From: Neckera pumila
Lineage: Eukaryota; Streptophyta; Bryopsida; Hypnales; Neckeraceae
Direction: 5' to 3'
Length of the DNA stretch: 64,000 bases
Assembly: GCA_963969595.1 (NCBI GenBank)
Contig: OZ018409.1
Location: 29,711,282 to 29,775,281, forward strand
The position numbers were made by a program, and so were the translations under genes. Below are positions 34,346 through 47,309 of this stretch, piece by piece. Below the pieces are notes generated by a model that made no database searches, was not told where the DNA came from, and saw only the letters and a program-made list of their open reading frames with translations. The stretch's first letter is position 1. Each line of letters starts with the position of its first letter.

Positions 34346-35564
34346 CAATGAACAAGGAGAACAAGGAAAATAAGAAGCCCAAAATGAAAAACGCCTCAGT
34401 TGAATATCTGGAACAAAAAGAACCAGTCGACTCCATGCTCTGTCTTAAAAAATTAAGCCAGAATGCACGACTATTGAAAAACTTTTGGTTGATGCTTCAC
34501 TAACAAGTAGAAACATGCCTGAGTACACCAAGCTTCAAGACCCACACTTGGTCTAACTTGTCCTGTTATGACAAATTAGTTGTGGGTCTTTGTACTTGGT
34601 CTACTCAAGACATATTTTGAACAAAAATTTGTTCAAAGAGCTTAGACTCATGCATCTTAACTAAGGCTTGATTCTTGGTTTTTGATCCTTTCTTTATGAC
34701 CAATTTGATGAAACTGAGGTGAGTGGTATTTGTGTACAAAGATTTAAGAAAAAAATGTGAATATTCAAAAAACGATTTGAGCATGAAAATGTCAGCTATG
34801 TTGCATATGGTTGCAAAAGTAAGAGGTTGACATAGTCTCAAAGATCCGGGTCCTTCAACAAGACTTGTTCCGAGTTTACTGAATACATTTCTTGATGGTG
34901 GGAGCACAACTTACGTCTGAGGATGTGCAGTAGCTTGAGATGCACGAGCAGTTTTAGTTGAATGCTTGTTACTTAGTACCTGTCAAAGAGATGCTTGCTA
35001 AGTAAGGATCTACTTGATGGAGAAGTTTCCTTCAAGACACTCTGTTTCACGGCACATTCTTAGTCCCACATATCTCTCATGCACAAAACAGAAATATCTT
35101 CACATGTTTCTCTATTTTGTCTAAGTAGTGTTTATAGTGCCAATTGCTAAAAAAGAATATAATTTAAGTTTAAGATTGAAAAATCAATGGAAGCCTTGGT
35201 TGTAATAAATAGCACGGTTCAGCTTCTTTGGAGATGTGCTAGCTACATGCTTAAAGAATCTCACTTTGCTATGCTCTTAGTTTGTACAAACAAAGGAAAG
35301 ATTCACTTATTGATTATTTTGCAGTCTCATACGCTTTGGGCTCCACAAATGGTTCAGTACCTTTTGTTTAGAACTAGCAAGAGTTGGCGAGGTGAGATTG
35401 GTGCTTTACAATAATCTAAATTCACGATTTAATGTTTGTAAATCCATTTGGTTTTGATTCCTTTCCTTAGCCTATGACAGTATATGACACTGCTAGATAG
35501 AGAACTCTTCTTAATTCTAAATGTGTCTTAGGTTAGTAAGTCCTAGCACCAAAACCTCAATTAC
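34346..35564. other. Intergenic DNA, nothing recognised
   Basis: No gene found. Near 34,515-34,610 a short inverted pair around 'gacccacacttggtc' / 'gggtctttgtacttggtc' is noted. Confidence 0.4.
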
Positions 35565-35745
35565 AAATTATGCATGAGGTCCACAATGCAATCCTCATAT
35601 GACAAGCTCAAATTCAGAGGAGCAACTAACAATAGAGTACCCCCAACCCTCAAACTGCAAAAGAACATGCAAGGCTTTTGTGCACAAACCTCAAGATCGG
35701 CATTACAACAAAGTGCAGAAGGTAAATCAACACAATACAAACTTC
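35565..35745 (+). repeat. Dispersed repeat F, copy 1
   Basis: Shares with 45,525-45,745, same orientation: 'gaggtccacaatgcaat', 'acaagctcaaattcagag', 'acccccaacc', 'aacctcaagat' and 'acaaag'. Confidence 0.7.
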
Positions 35746-35879
35746 CCACAACTTGTAACATCAAACTATAGTGGACTCCAAATTATACCATAAGAACACA
35801 AAATTTCTGGTGACAAATTTTTGGATATAGAATTTTGGTGAAGAAAATTTATATTTTGACGTTTTAATTTGTAGAAGAT

Positions 35880-36353
35880 AGGAATACCTATTTTCAAAGA
35901 AGCAAAAAAATTGGCCATTTGGAAGGACTTCTTGGTAATGAGCTTTGACCAAAAAAATTATGTCAAAACCATCTCTAATGTTTAGAAATGCGTGCGCAAG
36001 GGAGGCTTGCTTGCACAAACATGGAGGACATAAAATGATGTTTTTTTAGATGCCCTTTTGTAGAAACATGTTTGACTACTATAGGAATATACCACAAAAA
36101 TTTCAGCTGAAAATTATTAATTTACATTGCTCAATAGTTAAAAAGAACCCTAAACATTGAAGTGTGACAAGTTAACAAAATTGCCATTAAAATATAAAGT
36201 GATTTTTAAAAAATTTTGAAAGATAAGAGATACAAATTTCACCAAAATATCTAGAAAATGTTTTTTATGGTTTTGGCATTGGATTCATAATTCAAAAGTT
36301 ATAATGTTCCAAAATCAAAACACAACAAAACTAGCACGTGTTTCTTGCAATCA
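35880..36353. mobile_element. Family B element, copy B3 (partial)
   Basis: Same family as B1 and B2. It includes the 'atgccc..ttgtagaaacatg' block, 'aaatttcagct', the AT-rich core, and an end TTTCTTGCAATCATCC at about 36,352. Its left portion aligns to the 41.1-kb part of B2, and on the minus strand both carry a similar open stretch (IIFLVK near the centre). The left terminus was not found. Confidence 0.6.
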
Positions 36354-36980
36354 TCCACAAGCATTTTGAAAAATCCCTGTTTATTCATACAAGGTCCAAA
36401 AATATAAACTACAAGACTGGAAAATTTTCTTTCAATTATGAACAACAATTAATGAAACTAAGATATTTTTGAAATAGCAACCAAGCTCAAATACTTCCGT
36501 TTGGTCTATATCTCATGGTTCTTATTCTCGGGCTCATACTGAACCATAGTTGGCACCAAAAAACATACAATATGGATTCATTTCAAGTGGTGATTTATGG
36601 ACGCACATAGCAAATTCGAAAATCTAAATTCAGTTTAACAATAAGCTATGAATAAATTTATTGTGGTGCTGGTGAGCTATAACATGGTGGCCCTTCACCT
36701 CGCCCATTGCGCTGTTCCAGTCAAGTATTGAAGGTGCCATTCAGTTCATGCCATGTCTGAGATATGAGTCAATGTGATGAGTTTTGGATTTCCATTTTGT
36801 ACTAGAGAATGCGCCTGCACTGGTGCGTTCCCTAACGTTTAGAGCAGGCTTCCCGATGATCCCAAGAAGCTCCCAAGAAGTTCCCTTAGTAGAATCCGTC
36901 CCTATGCCAGAACCAACAGCTGTTACCAATTCTGCAATTTAACAATACCTTCAAAACGGCCAAATTGGCGGGGCTTGCTC
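36354..36980. other. Intergenic DNA, nothing recognised
   Basis: 36,660-36,940 has more even base composition but no convincing gene. Confidence 0.4.
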
Positions 36981-37217
36981 TTAACCTTTAAAGGACGTAG
37001 GGGTGACCCTGGAATTCATCTACATCCTCTTTCATTACCGTGTGACATCATCTACATTAAAAAATTCAAAAGTATCTATTGGAAGTCAAGCTATTGTAGA
37101 AGATCTCCCCTTTCTACACAAAATTCCGAGAATGAATAATTGTTGTTCTGTCCTACACCAAAGGATTCTCTCTCATTCATCGACCAAAAAATGGCCGCGG
37201 TGACGTTTATGGGTTAA
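36981..37217. mobile_element. Small TTAA-bounded element, family D, copy D3 (237 bp)
   Basis: Starts TTAACCTTTAAAGGACG and ends GACGTTTATGGGTTAA; internal order as in D2, e.g. 'gaatgaataattg' and 'ctcattcatcgacca'. Both borders are TTAA. Confidence 0.75.
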
Positions 37218-38300
37218 CGAGGCTGAAAGAAACTTGGATGCATGTAACTTAAGTAGTTGCTTTTAATTCTCCCTCAATTCATTAAAGAATCAACCTGATT
37301 TCATGAAATTCTATAACCTCATAGTGACATCCAGTGAAAAATTGTTAACTAAAGGAACATGTTGTTGACTCTTGGATGTGACACAATATGCCAATTGTTG
37401 TTTCATTCATATCAGGGCTGATTTGTGGCGTCGTGTTCTTGGTCAGAGCCTGTCAAAGAAAAGGAAGACGGCTCTACTTAGGTAACTGACCTTAAATCGC
37501 ACGGTTAAGCAATTCAGCATGATTGAACATGGTTTTCACTATTATATTGGAATTTTTATTTGTGGGGTCCCATTGGTAGTCAAAATGGAATTCCACATTC
37601 TCTTAGTATGCATTATTTTGGACATTATGTGAATAAATGACAAATTTCCAAAAGGCTGAGAGTAGGTGTACTCCAAAACGATCATAGAGTCATATGAATA
37701 GTGGGAGTACATTTTAGGCAAGAATATCCATTGTGCAATATTAGGAAGCATGCGATTTTAGGTGTAGTTACCTTAGAGACTCTGTGCTACGTTAGTGAGT
37801 GGCATCGATGTTGATGCAATTTGCTTGAACATGGTATTATGAGAGACAAGTTGGTTCAGTATATGGAGGCTTGTGAACGTGTGGTGGTTTATGCAATTGG
37901 CTGTAGTTGAAAGACTTGTTGCCTCTGAATATGTTTACAAAGCATTTTGAGCCGTTAGTGCTTTGACATCTAAAACTTTCACAATGAATTGAGAGGCTCC
38001 AAGGGCTTTTTTACCATATAATCTCTCATTCATTCAAACCAATGCTTGACTTTTTTTTTTTTAAACTCACTTTTTGTATAATGAATTTGATGAAATTGAG
38101 GTAAATAATATATATTTATAAAGACATAAGCAAAAATACTCCGAAATTCAAGAAAAGATTTAAGCGCTAAAGGGTTAACCTCGGAAGAAAGTGACAAGAA
38201 CATTAAAACTTCCTTTAGACCAATGAAAGTGGTCTTGTGACACAAAGAAATGACAACTTTCATTGAATGTTTATAAACAAAGATGTGGATTGGGACATCT
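37218..38300. other. Intergenic DNA, nothing recognised
   Basis: AT-rich; no gene. Confidence 0.45.
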
Positions 38301-39227
38301 TTAACCCCTAAAGGACCAAGTATCCGTTCAACGGACAAATGGGATTTCGGGCAGGTACCTATGGGCTGAATTTTTGTCCTGATTTTTTGAAATTTTTTTT
38401 GAAGATAGAAAAACTGATAAGCTTCATGGGAATATAATTTTCTTTTCAATTGGTGCCCGGGAAAAAAATTTATGCCCAAATAAGCTCAAAACATGGGAGA
38501 GGGGGCAACAAAAAAATTTTGCAAAAAATTTAATTTCTAAAATTTTTTTTTTCCCTTATAGATTATATTTTTGCCTATTTGGAAAGCTTTGATTCTTTCA
38601 TTTGGATTGTTATGAGAAAGTTATGGACAATCTTGTTTTGGGGGCAATTAGAGCATCTTCTTGAAAAAAATAACTTGTAGAATTCATTTTGGAATGCAAT
38701 TTTTGCAATTTTCAAAAAAGAAATTTCACATGGTTTAGTTTTCTTGCTAGAACGATCTCACCATTGGGATTAGTGCATTTTAATTCCATCTAGAAGATAT
38801 TAATATTTTAGATTTTCCTTCTATCTTGTACTATCTTCTACTTAACAATTTTTTTAAGAATGAAAATTAATTTTTTTTGAATTTCTTTTTTTTTCCTAGA
38901 CTCTCAACTCAATTCTCCACTGTAAGTATTTAAAGCTCAAAACTTTGTAGTGCAAAAAATTTAAGTTAAAAATGTTCAAAGTCAAAAAATCTAGTCTCGC
39001 AATGTGCTGAAAATCTTGTTCTTTTCACTTTGAACGTAGATATCTTGCAATCTGTGCAATCAAAAATTCTGAAATTTTTTCCACACATTGTCATACTAGT
39101 TAGGTGTAAGATCTAACAATTGGATGTGCAAAAAAAACACTTTTCAGATTTTTTTACTCTTTGCTCTAGAAATGGCACTTTTGAGAGTTTTTTGGCAGAA
39201 AAAAGGCCTTGGTCCTTTAGAGGTTAA
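38301..39227. mobile_element. TTAA-bounded piggyBac-like element, copy A5 (927 bp, inverted relative to A2-A4)
   Basis: Starts TTAACCCCTAAAGGACC and ends GGTCCTTTAGAGGTTAA, giving near-perfect 17-bp inverted termini. The hairpin lies near the left end (ATCCGTTCAACGGAC). This is the cleanest full-length copy in the window. Confidence 0.88.
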
Positions 39228-40727
39228 TCCCCAAAGTCTATGCATACAAAAAAGGAAATGTGCCTTGGTCAAACAACTTTCAAATTAACCATTTTTGACA
39301 TTTGATTTAAACAAAGAGAATGAAACTTGACATGCTTATTTCTATTTCACTTGGAAAAAATCCAAGAATTGAAAGAATTATTGCAATTGCAAGGTTTATG
39401 TATTAGAATCCAAATTACACAATTTCTATATCTCTTTCATTTGTAGTTTCTTCATTTTAAATGGTTTTTAAATTTAAATTAAAAAATTATGTTTCTCATT
39501 CTAACTTCCATTTATTGTAAAGTTCAAATTATTGTAATATATTTTATAATTGATATAATAGATTTTCATTTTTTTGAATTATCAATAACTTAACTTGAAA
39601 AAGTCAACAGCAACAAACCGAATGCATTTAATTAACAAATTAATTTATGAAAATCTCATATATCAATTATTCAAAAAGATAAATTTTGACTGATGGTGGC
39701 ATATGAATTCAAAGCCATTGATAAGGGTCTTTCAGTACATTTTACACCCAAAACTTCTTTATACTTGAGTACTTTGGTCATTTTGGGGTTAAATTCTAGT
39801 CAATTTAATTTTTCTTACAATTGTAGAGTACATGAAGTTTAGTTCCATGTAACGTATTAAGTTTTGGCACTTTTGGCTTATTGGCTTCTACTCCAATTGA
39901 AACATTATCCATCCACCTCTATCTTTGAAATGTGTATTTTATCTTATGGATTACTTTTCATTTGACTTATGCATGTGATAACTTTATACCATACGATACT
40001 TTAATCCTATATATGAGAGAACTTCTAATAATATTTATTTCTTACATATGTATAAGATGGTGGTTCTTTTGGTCATTGTCAAAAATTATTAGAAGATAAA
40101 AGCATTACGCCAAGTATATTTTTCTAAACTTTTCCTACTATAGAATTAATAAATTATTAAACCTCTTTACATTTTGTAAGGCTAATTTTTCACAAAACTA
40201 TAAAGAATGCCACTAATTTTAGAAATCTTATAAGATCCAAAATCTAGATATGATTTTGCTATAAACTGAGCTATGGATGTTTTACTATTGTAAAACAATT
40301 AAATGTTCAACTAATCCAAACTCTTTAATTAGACTTTATCATAAACACAAAATGAAAAACATGGTCCACAAGATTTATACCCAAAACGCACAAGTGGAGC
40401 TAGTCATCTAAATTAATATTGAAAAATGGGCCCCCGAAGGCAATTGTTGAGAGGTTTCCAAAAGTTTCCTCCTCCTCTATGAATTTGCGAAGACCTATAA
40501 ACGGGGGAAAATAATTAATCACACAATTTATTCTTGTTTGCATCTTTCGGCCTAGGAACAATTTAGCATGTTATAGACTAGAAAACCTTGGATAGCTAAG
40601 AAACTCATACAGGAAGATTGCCATACAATGCAAATTTGGCTCATCAAAGCATTGACTCACATTGAACACAACATCATGCACCAACTTATTAACTTATCAT
40701 TTTCCATCTACAAAATAAATCTCAACA
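39228..40727. other. AT-rich intergenic DNA, nothing recognised
   Basis: No gene, RNA or clear repeat seen. Confidence 0.45.
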
Positions 40728-41467
40728 GGGTGATTGCAAGAAAGACCGGTATTGCAAAGTACTAAAACATTTTCACAAAATGAGTGTCACAGCTTTTTTT
40801 TGCAATTTGCAATAACTTTTGAAGCGTGACTCGCATGAACTTGAAATTTTTAGTGGAGTGTCTTTTTTTGAGTTTAATCAAATCCCATATTTTTTTAGAA
40901 ATTTTCAAAAATCATTTTATATTTAAAAATCATTTAAACTAATATGTCAAGTTTTGAGTGTTAAGGTTTTTTACTACGTAAGGAGTCCCCAAATTTAATG
41001 ATTTGGAGCTGAAATTTATATGGTCTGTTTTACATAGTAGGAACTCATGTTTCTACCAAGGGGCATTAAAAAGTATTTTGTTTTATATCCTCTACGTCTA
41101 TGCAAAGAAGGCTCCCTTGTGCACGCAATTATGAACATTGAAGATGGTTTCAGGATCATTTTTTTGGTGAAATATCTTTACCATAAAGTCTTTCCAAATG
41201 GCATTTTTCAGTTTCTCTTAAAGTTATTTTTCCTACTTTTTACAAATTGAAATGTCAAAGTATGTATTTTTGGGTGATTCTGCACTTTTCTAGTTCTCCT
41301 AATTAGAGAATTTTTTTTGCTTTTCCTTCATAGGGTACCTTTTTCTTATAGTTTTATAAATTTCTCATATGTTTTATATGTTTTTAGAAATGTTTTTCTA
41401 TTTTTATAATACTCCCTCCAAAATGGCTGAAAACAGCCAAAATGGAAGGTAATTCTTGCAATGACCC
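40728..41467. mobile_element. Family B element, long form B2 (740 bp), TIR GGGTGATTGCAAGAA
   Basis: Left end GGGTGATTGCAAGAA, right end TTCTTGCAATGACCC: 14 of 15 positions are inverted. The interior 40,750-41,070 is the reverse complement of B1; 41,070-41,440 is absent from B1. A 67-codon ORF at 41,047-41,250 (with IIFLVK) is shared in part with B3, too short for a transposase. Confidence 0.75.
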
Positions 41468-43062
41468 AATACATTCTTCATGACCGGTCAATTTGGCAAT
41501 ATGCTACTAGTATAAAATGTAATGAAATACATGGATCTCACATTCAGTTATTGTTCAATTTTGGTAATTGGTGTTGCTTTTTGAGCTTTCTTTATATAGA
41601 GTGAATATATAGATTTTCTATCTTTGGTCCAACAAAAAAACTCAATAAACAAGTGCTACTCAATAATTCAATAGACAATTCATAAGATAGATATGTAAAA
41701 TTAAGATTTAAGAGCACATGACAAAATTGGATTGAACAAGAAATATGGCTCAATATATATACCAATTGCTTGTCTTCTTTATAATCCTCTCGTTTGAATG
41801 TCAGTTGAATTTGCATATGCATGGTTAGATCATCCTCCAATTTAAAGAGTGCATGGTCTTGTCATCTGCTGCCTTGAATGACAAAACTAGATTCAACTAC
41901 GTGATATCTCTTGCACATGACACTTATATAATTCTATACATCTCTAGTTGAAGTTGAATAAAAGACTAGATCAATTAGAAATTGAGGGTAGCAATTAGAT
42001 GTTCTATTGCATACAATGTCTACATACCTAGATGCCAATCGTTGTGTCAACTGAGAGCCTATGAACCCAACAAGAACGTTATTAATTATATTATCAAAGA
42101 TTGATGAACATAGCAAGTGGTATGATCTTATTAGGAATGGTGGTCAAGATAATGGAGGAATTGGAGGCTGCATTTCATTCAAGCTTTGAATTTTGTATTG
42201 GTTGTGATTGAAATTGAAGGAAAAAAATCTATAGTGTTTACTTATCTGACTTCTTGAAAACTATATGTGGTTTAGAATCAAGATAGAAGCTTAGGTGACA
42301 TAAATTACCAAGGAATATCTATGAATTGGATCCTCCAAGCTTTGGTTCTCTACAATACAAAGATATAATGCATAATAAAATTGGCAATCTACTTATTGAG
42401 GATACAAAGTTAATTATAATTGAATGGATGAATAGATGATAAACCCTAACTATAAAAGAGTATATGTTTCAATCCAATTATTCTTGAATTACTATAAACC
42501 ATAAATACATATGCTTCAAACAACAACTTCTTGCAATGTTCTCTTGTAAAATTCAATGCAATGTATTGTACCTACTTGGCATCTAACTTACCTCACATAA
42601 GCGCTTCAGCAGCCGATATCCTCAAGATAATGTAATTGGCCATAAGATTTTCTTGACACAATTTCCTTTAGATGGTACACTATCCAAAATGCCTAAGATG
42701 AAAACTAGGTTCTTCTAATCCATTCCTAAAAGTGTCAAATTCTTAGTCCGCTATTAAATTGCTTAAAGTTGAAACTAGCATGACATAGGAAGTCAATTTT
42801 TGATAGAACAAGCAATGGAGAAGAATTGAGCAAAAGAGAAAATTAGTAACCAAAAGTGAAGAGGTTGGTTGTTGCTTCTACTTTTATAGGCCAGCAAAAA
42901 AAGCCTTGGTGGTCTAGAATTGTATATTAGTTATGAATTCTAAACATACAAGGCTCTTGTTTTGGTGGTTGGTCATTTCAATTCATGCCTTGTTAGGCAA
43001 GAAATTTGCATTGAATGAGAACTACAAAGAGATTGCTATGATGAAATGTATTATTATTATTT
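41468..43062. other. AT-rich intergenic DNA, nothing recognised
   Basis: No gene recognised on either strand. Confidence 0.45.
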
Positions 43063-43984
43063 TTAGCCCCTAAAGGACCAAGGTGATTTTCCTATCAAAA
43101 ACCGCTCAAAACTGTCATTTCTATTGCAAAGAGAAAAGAACTTTAAAACTTGTTTATTTTTGCATATCCAACCGTAAAATCTTGTACTTGACTAGTATAT
43201 GAATATGCCGAAGAAATTTCAGAAACTTTGACCATGTAGATTGTAAGTCATATGCATTTAAAGTGAAGAAAATAAGTTTTTTTGCACCTTGCTTGACTAG
43301 ATTTTTTGGCTTTGAATCTTTTTAGTTGAAAATTTTTGCACTAGTGATTTGGGTTTTTTACTTGTTTATGTTAATCAGTTAAGTTGAGAATCTACCAAAA
43401 AAATTTAGGAAAAAATGCACTTAATTTTCACTCATTAAAAAATTGTAGAGGTGGATTCAAGATTGAAGAAAAAACTAAATTGTTAATAGCTTTTAGATGG
43501 AATTGAATCACAATTTTTTCAATGGTGATATTATTTAAAAAAAAAATCTAACCTTGTCTAAGAGTTTATTTGGAAAAATTCTAATAACTGCATTCAAAAT
43601 GATTTCTACAAGTTATTTTTTCAAGAAGATGCTTAGATTGCCCGCAAAACTAAGATTGTCCATAACTTTCTTGTTATTAGTCCAAATTGAATGAAACAAA
43701 GCTTCACATGTAGACAAAAATGTAATATTTGAGAAAAAAATTGGGAAAAAAACTATTTTGACCTTTTGTGATTTTTTTGTGCTGCTCGCCATATTCTATT
43801 TTTGCTTGTTATGCCATAACTTTTGCTCCTAGACATCAATTAAAATAAAAATTACATATTCACAAAGCTCTTGCAACATTATACAACCTCAAAAAATTCC
43901 AAAAAATTATCACTAAAAGTTGAAACAGTAGGAACTTGCCCGGACCTAAATTGTCCCCTAGACAAACAGTCCTTTAGGGGTTAA
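43063..43984. mobile_element. TTAA-type piggyBac-like element, copy A6 (922 bp)
   Basis: Starts TTAGCCCCTAAAGGACCAAGG (one border base changed) and ends CAGTCCTTTAGGGGTTAA. Full length; the hairpin is degraded (GTCCCCTAGACAAAC). Confidence 0.8.
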
Positions 43985-44743
43985 ACCATTGTTTTTTGTA
44001 GAAGAAATGTCACCTTCCTATTGAGACTTGTGTACAACCAATTTTTTCTACTATACCATTGAGACTTCACTTTAGTCCACCAACCAAGATCAAAATAAAC
44101 TTCATGTATTTCTTTAGAGTCCCTAAATCTCCTCATAGCCTATAAATAGACTAGAGTAGAAACTTTTTAAAATAGTATGTTGGAATTGGGCTGACTATAT
44201 TATATTAGAGAGGTTACATTGGAGAGCATCATTGTATTGATGACATTTTATAAGCACCCCACAATGGGATTGGGCAATCAATACCACCTTAGAGAGGTTA
44301 TTATTTTAGAGAGTAGTACTCTAGAAAGGTTCTATTGTATTGGTTTCTTTCACCTTAGCTCATATTCTTGATTGATCGCTTTTCTATGGAAAGTGTTTGC
44401 CATTATGATTGAATGGTCCTTTCAAAACTTGCATTCAATAAAGGTGTTGTCTACTTGAATCTTCCAAGTTCCATTATCATGTCATCTTGGAATATGCAAA
44501 CTTGCATTTGAAAAGATTCCAAGGATTTGTTTCTATCAAAAAAAATTACAAATGAATAATTTGAGTGCAATTGCATTCATTGCTTTAACATTAAATGGAG
44601 ACACCATTCTTATTAAATTGCTTGCTTTAGATTTCTCCCATGTTTTAATAGATCCATTTTCATTCTAATTGATCAATCCATACTAATGATTTTATGTGAT
44701 TGGCATGTATAGGGTTGAGTCGTTATTCAATATGAATAATAGT
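43985..44743. other. Intergenic DNA, nothing recognised
   Basis: AT-rich; 'ttagagaggtta' recurs (44,205, 44,290) but no gene. Confidence 0.4.
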
Positions 44744-44950
44744 CACCACAAGAGAAATGGGTGTTTTAAGTATAGTTTTAGTGGTGTAGTCCTATAAATA
44801 ATGACCTTTGTAGGAGATTTTTAGTAAAATTTTATAAAAAATATTTGTATTTCTAGTAAAATTTTATTCAAAATGTCTTGCAAAGGTCATTACGTAAAGG
44901 ACTACACTACTACCTAGGACTATACTTAAAACACCCTTTTTCTTGTAATG
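44744..44950. mobile_element. CACTA-like miniature inverted-repeat element (207 bp)
   Basis: Left arm CACCACAAGAGAAATGGGTG, right arm complementary to CATTACAAGAAAAAGGGTG. Inner arms also pair over GTTTTAAGTATAGT, TGTAGTCC and AATGACCTTTG. Related to the CACTACAAG terminus at 45,396. Confidence 0.75.
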
Positions 44951-45395
44951 AATCCTACCTAAGTTATCAATGTGTAAGAAAAGAAGGTTTCAAAGTGGGA
45001 TGCAATCCTTGTTTTAGAACTCACGCTTTGATTGCAATATGTCCACCATCTTGGCCTACCCTGAGTTGTTTGATTATACCAAGAAGCTGCTAGATTTTTG
45101 GGCACAACGGCTTGTTGGCATAGCCAACAAATAAAAACCAAAATAGATAGTTTTTCAGAAAAACTTCCAACAAGCTTTTAAAACTAAATGATAGTACAAA
45201 ATAATAGTAGCTTGTAATCAAGCAATTTCTTAAGAAAGAGACTCACAAAAAGAGTATTCGAGTTAAATATTTTTGAATAATCCCTTTTTCAAAAATGCAT
45301 TACAATTTGGACTTGGACTTAAAAAACAAACACACAATCAAATTGTAATGCGGAAGGACACAATTGTCCCTAAGGACTTTTGTATAGAGCTATCA
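44951..45395. other. Intergenic DNA, nothing recognised
   Basis: No gene. Confidence 0.4.
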
Positions 45396-45515
45396 CACTA
45401 CAAGAGAAAGGGGTGTTTTAAGTGAGTTTTAAAGTAATATAGTCCTCGTTATAAGATTTTAAGTAATGACCTTTGAGATTTTTAGCAAAATTTTACTTAA
45501 AATACATGCGAAGAT
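45396..45515. mobile_element. CACTA-like terminus (CACTACAAGAGAAAGGGGTG), one end only
   Basis: The canonical CACTACAAG end is followed by GTTTTAAGT and AATGACCTTTG, as in the 44,744 element. No matching opposite arm was found, so this is a solo or truncated end. Confidence 0.6.
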
Positions 45516-45524
45516 TGGCAATGC

Positions 45525-45745
45525 ACGAGGTCCACAATGCAATTTCCACATCACAAGCTCAAATTCAGAGCTAGAGGCAATTGACAACAGAGCACCCCCA
45601 ACCTTGAACTGCAAAACAAGTGACAAAACACACTGGCAAGGGGAGAAGCCTAGACAAGCTGCATTCACAAGCAAGAGAGTTTGTTGTGCACGAACCTCAA
45701 GATTGGTGTCACCAACAAAGCTTAGAAGGAAAACTAAGGTAAACT
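45525..45745 (+). repeat. Dispersed repeat F, copy 2
   Basis: Partner of 35,565-35,745; about 40 bp longer in the middle. Confidence 0.7.
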
Positions 45746-46254
45746 AGCCTAAAGCTGCCAGCTTCCTATTTCTGCCATCCTATTTTTGGCCGCATTTCCA
45801 CCACTACACTCATCCAACTCTACTCACTTTCTTGACAAAATCAGAGCATTGATATTACAAAGAATAATGTGTCAATTTTTCATTGGTCCATACTTACATG
45901 CTAGTAGATACATGGAAGGGTCGTTATAGGCCGTTAGTATGATGTTTATGACTCCAGTCTACAAGCGGCTTTGTAATTTTAGAGTTGACACTCCAAAAAT
46001 TCACAGAAATTACAATTTTGATCGAAAAATTATAATTCCACTTGGGTTTGATTTGTAAAACAAGTGCACACCTCTGAAAAATACATGCCCTTTCTTGGAA
46101 TTGGCCCCAATAAATTCAGATTGCAAATCAGGGTGGTAATGGGCTTGTCTACCTTAGCACCCCTTGCCAACCATGTGCAGGTGCCGCAGCAGCAACGCCA
46201 TGCTCTCTCGGTAAGCGAGCTTTGTCTTCCTCTTGCAAACAAGGCTCACAAAAA
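45746..46254. other. Intergenic DNA, nothing recognised
   Basis: Mixed composition, no gene. Confidence 0.4.
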
Positions 46255-47309
46255 ACAAGGCGGATCGGCGTCCAAAGCTCCCATGTGGACTTCCGGGGGT
46301 ATTGGGCACTGGTCAGAAACAATTGCTACTGTGCCTATACCGTAGTTACGAAGTTATAATTAGACTGATCAAGTTTTCACACCTTCTTATTAGTAAGTGA
46401 AAGGAGGTTCCAATGCAGCATTTGGATACCGTATGCAAAAATTACGAAGGGTCAAATTTATTTTTGGTAGCGTTACTGAAATTGTTTTTTTTTCACATAG
46501 GTACATATTGATTTTGGAGATGTATTTAGAGCAATGATGGCGGTTTTGGGATCAATGGTGCTTTTGAGGGTACCTTCTTTACATTATGTTCTTTCAATTA
46601 ACTATGAAATGCTTTTGAGGATGTAAAATGTCCTTTGGATGACTTCATGTGAGATTGTAGGATGGAAAAAATCATTTTTTGTCCAATTTCTTTTAGAAGT
46701 TGCTTGAGTACATTTTCAATGAATAGTATATTTGACTTTTCTAAAGAAGAAGATGTTTAATACATGGATCCCCTTGTTAATAGTATATTTTGGCCATTTG
46801 GCTTGCTATATACTCTTGATGTGAATTTTAGCTATAAAAATGACCATTTTTCAACTTTGAGTCCAACTAAAGAAATGAATCTTACAAAGTGTAGCTTCTA
46901 TTATGATTGGAAATTTTTGAAAAATTTGTACATTTCAATATTTTATAGCATTATGAACTTTAGTCCTATAGCCATGGTTTGTTTTATAATTTTGGAATGA
47001 TATGGTGACTTTGGTTTATACCATGATATTATACACTATAATATACATCTATGGTGAAAAGTTTATAATTTTTTAGTATATTTTGTATTTGATATGAGTT
47101 TTATTTTAACTTTTCTCAAAAACTTATAAAAATTTCAGATCTTTTAAAAAAACGTGAAAATTTTATAGCTTGTATCAGACATATGATTTCATCTCTAAAA
47201 AATAAATATAAATTTTTTCATTTATATCTAGTTGAAAAATGGAAGCAAACAAAGTAATGGACATTAAGGGTTGAAATCAACCATAATGGGCATGTCCTTC
47301 CAAGGTTAC
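46255..47309 (+). repeat. Dispersed block E, copy 2 (about 1.05 kb)
   Basis: Shorter direct-orientation partner of 25,642-27,263. Its end CCTTCCAAGGTTA abuts element A11 at the same TTA(A). Confidence 0.75.

Noticed and set aside
38030..38479. 149-codon minus-strand ORF
   Set aside because: It runs across the border of element A5 into its terminus; not conserved in other copies.
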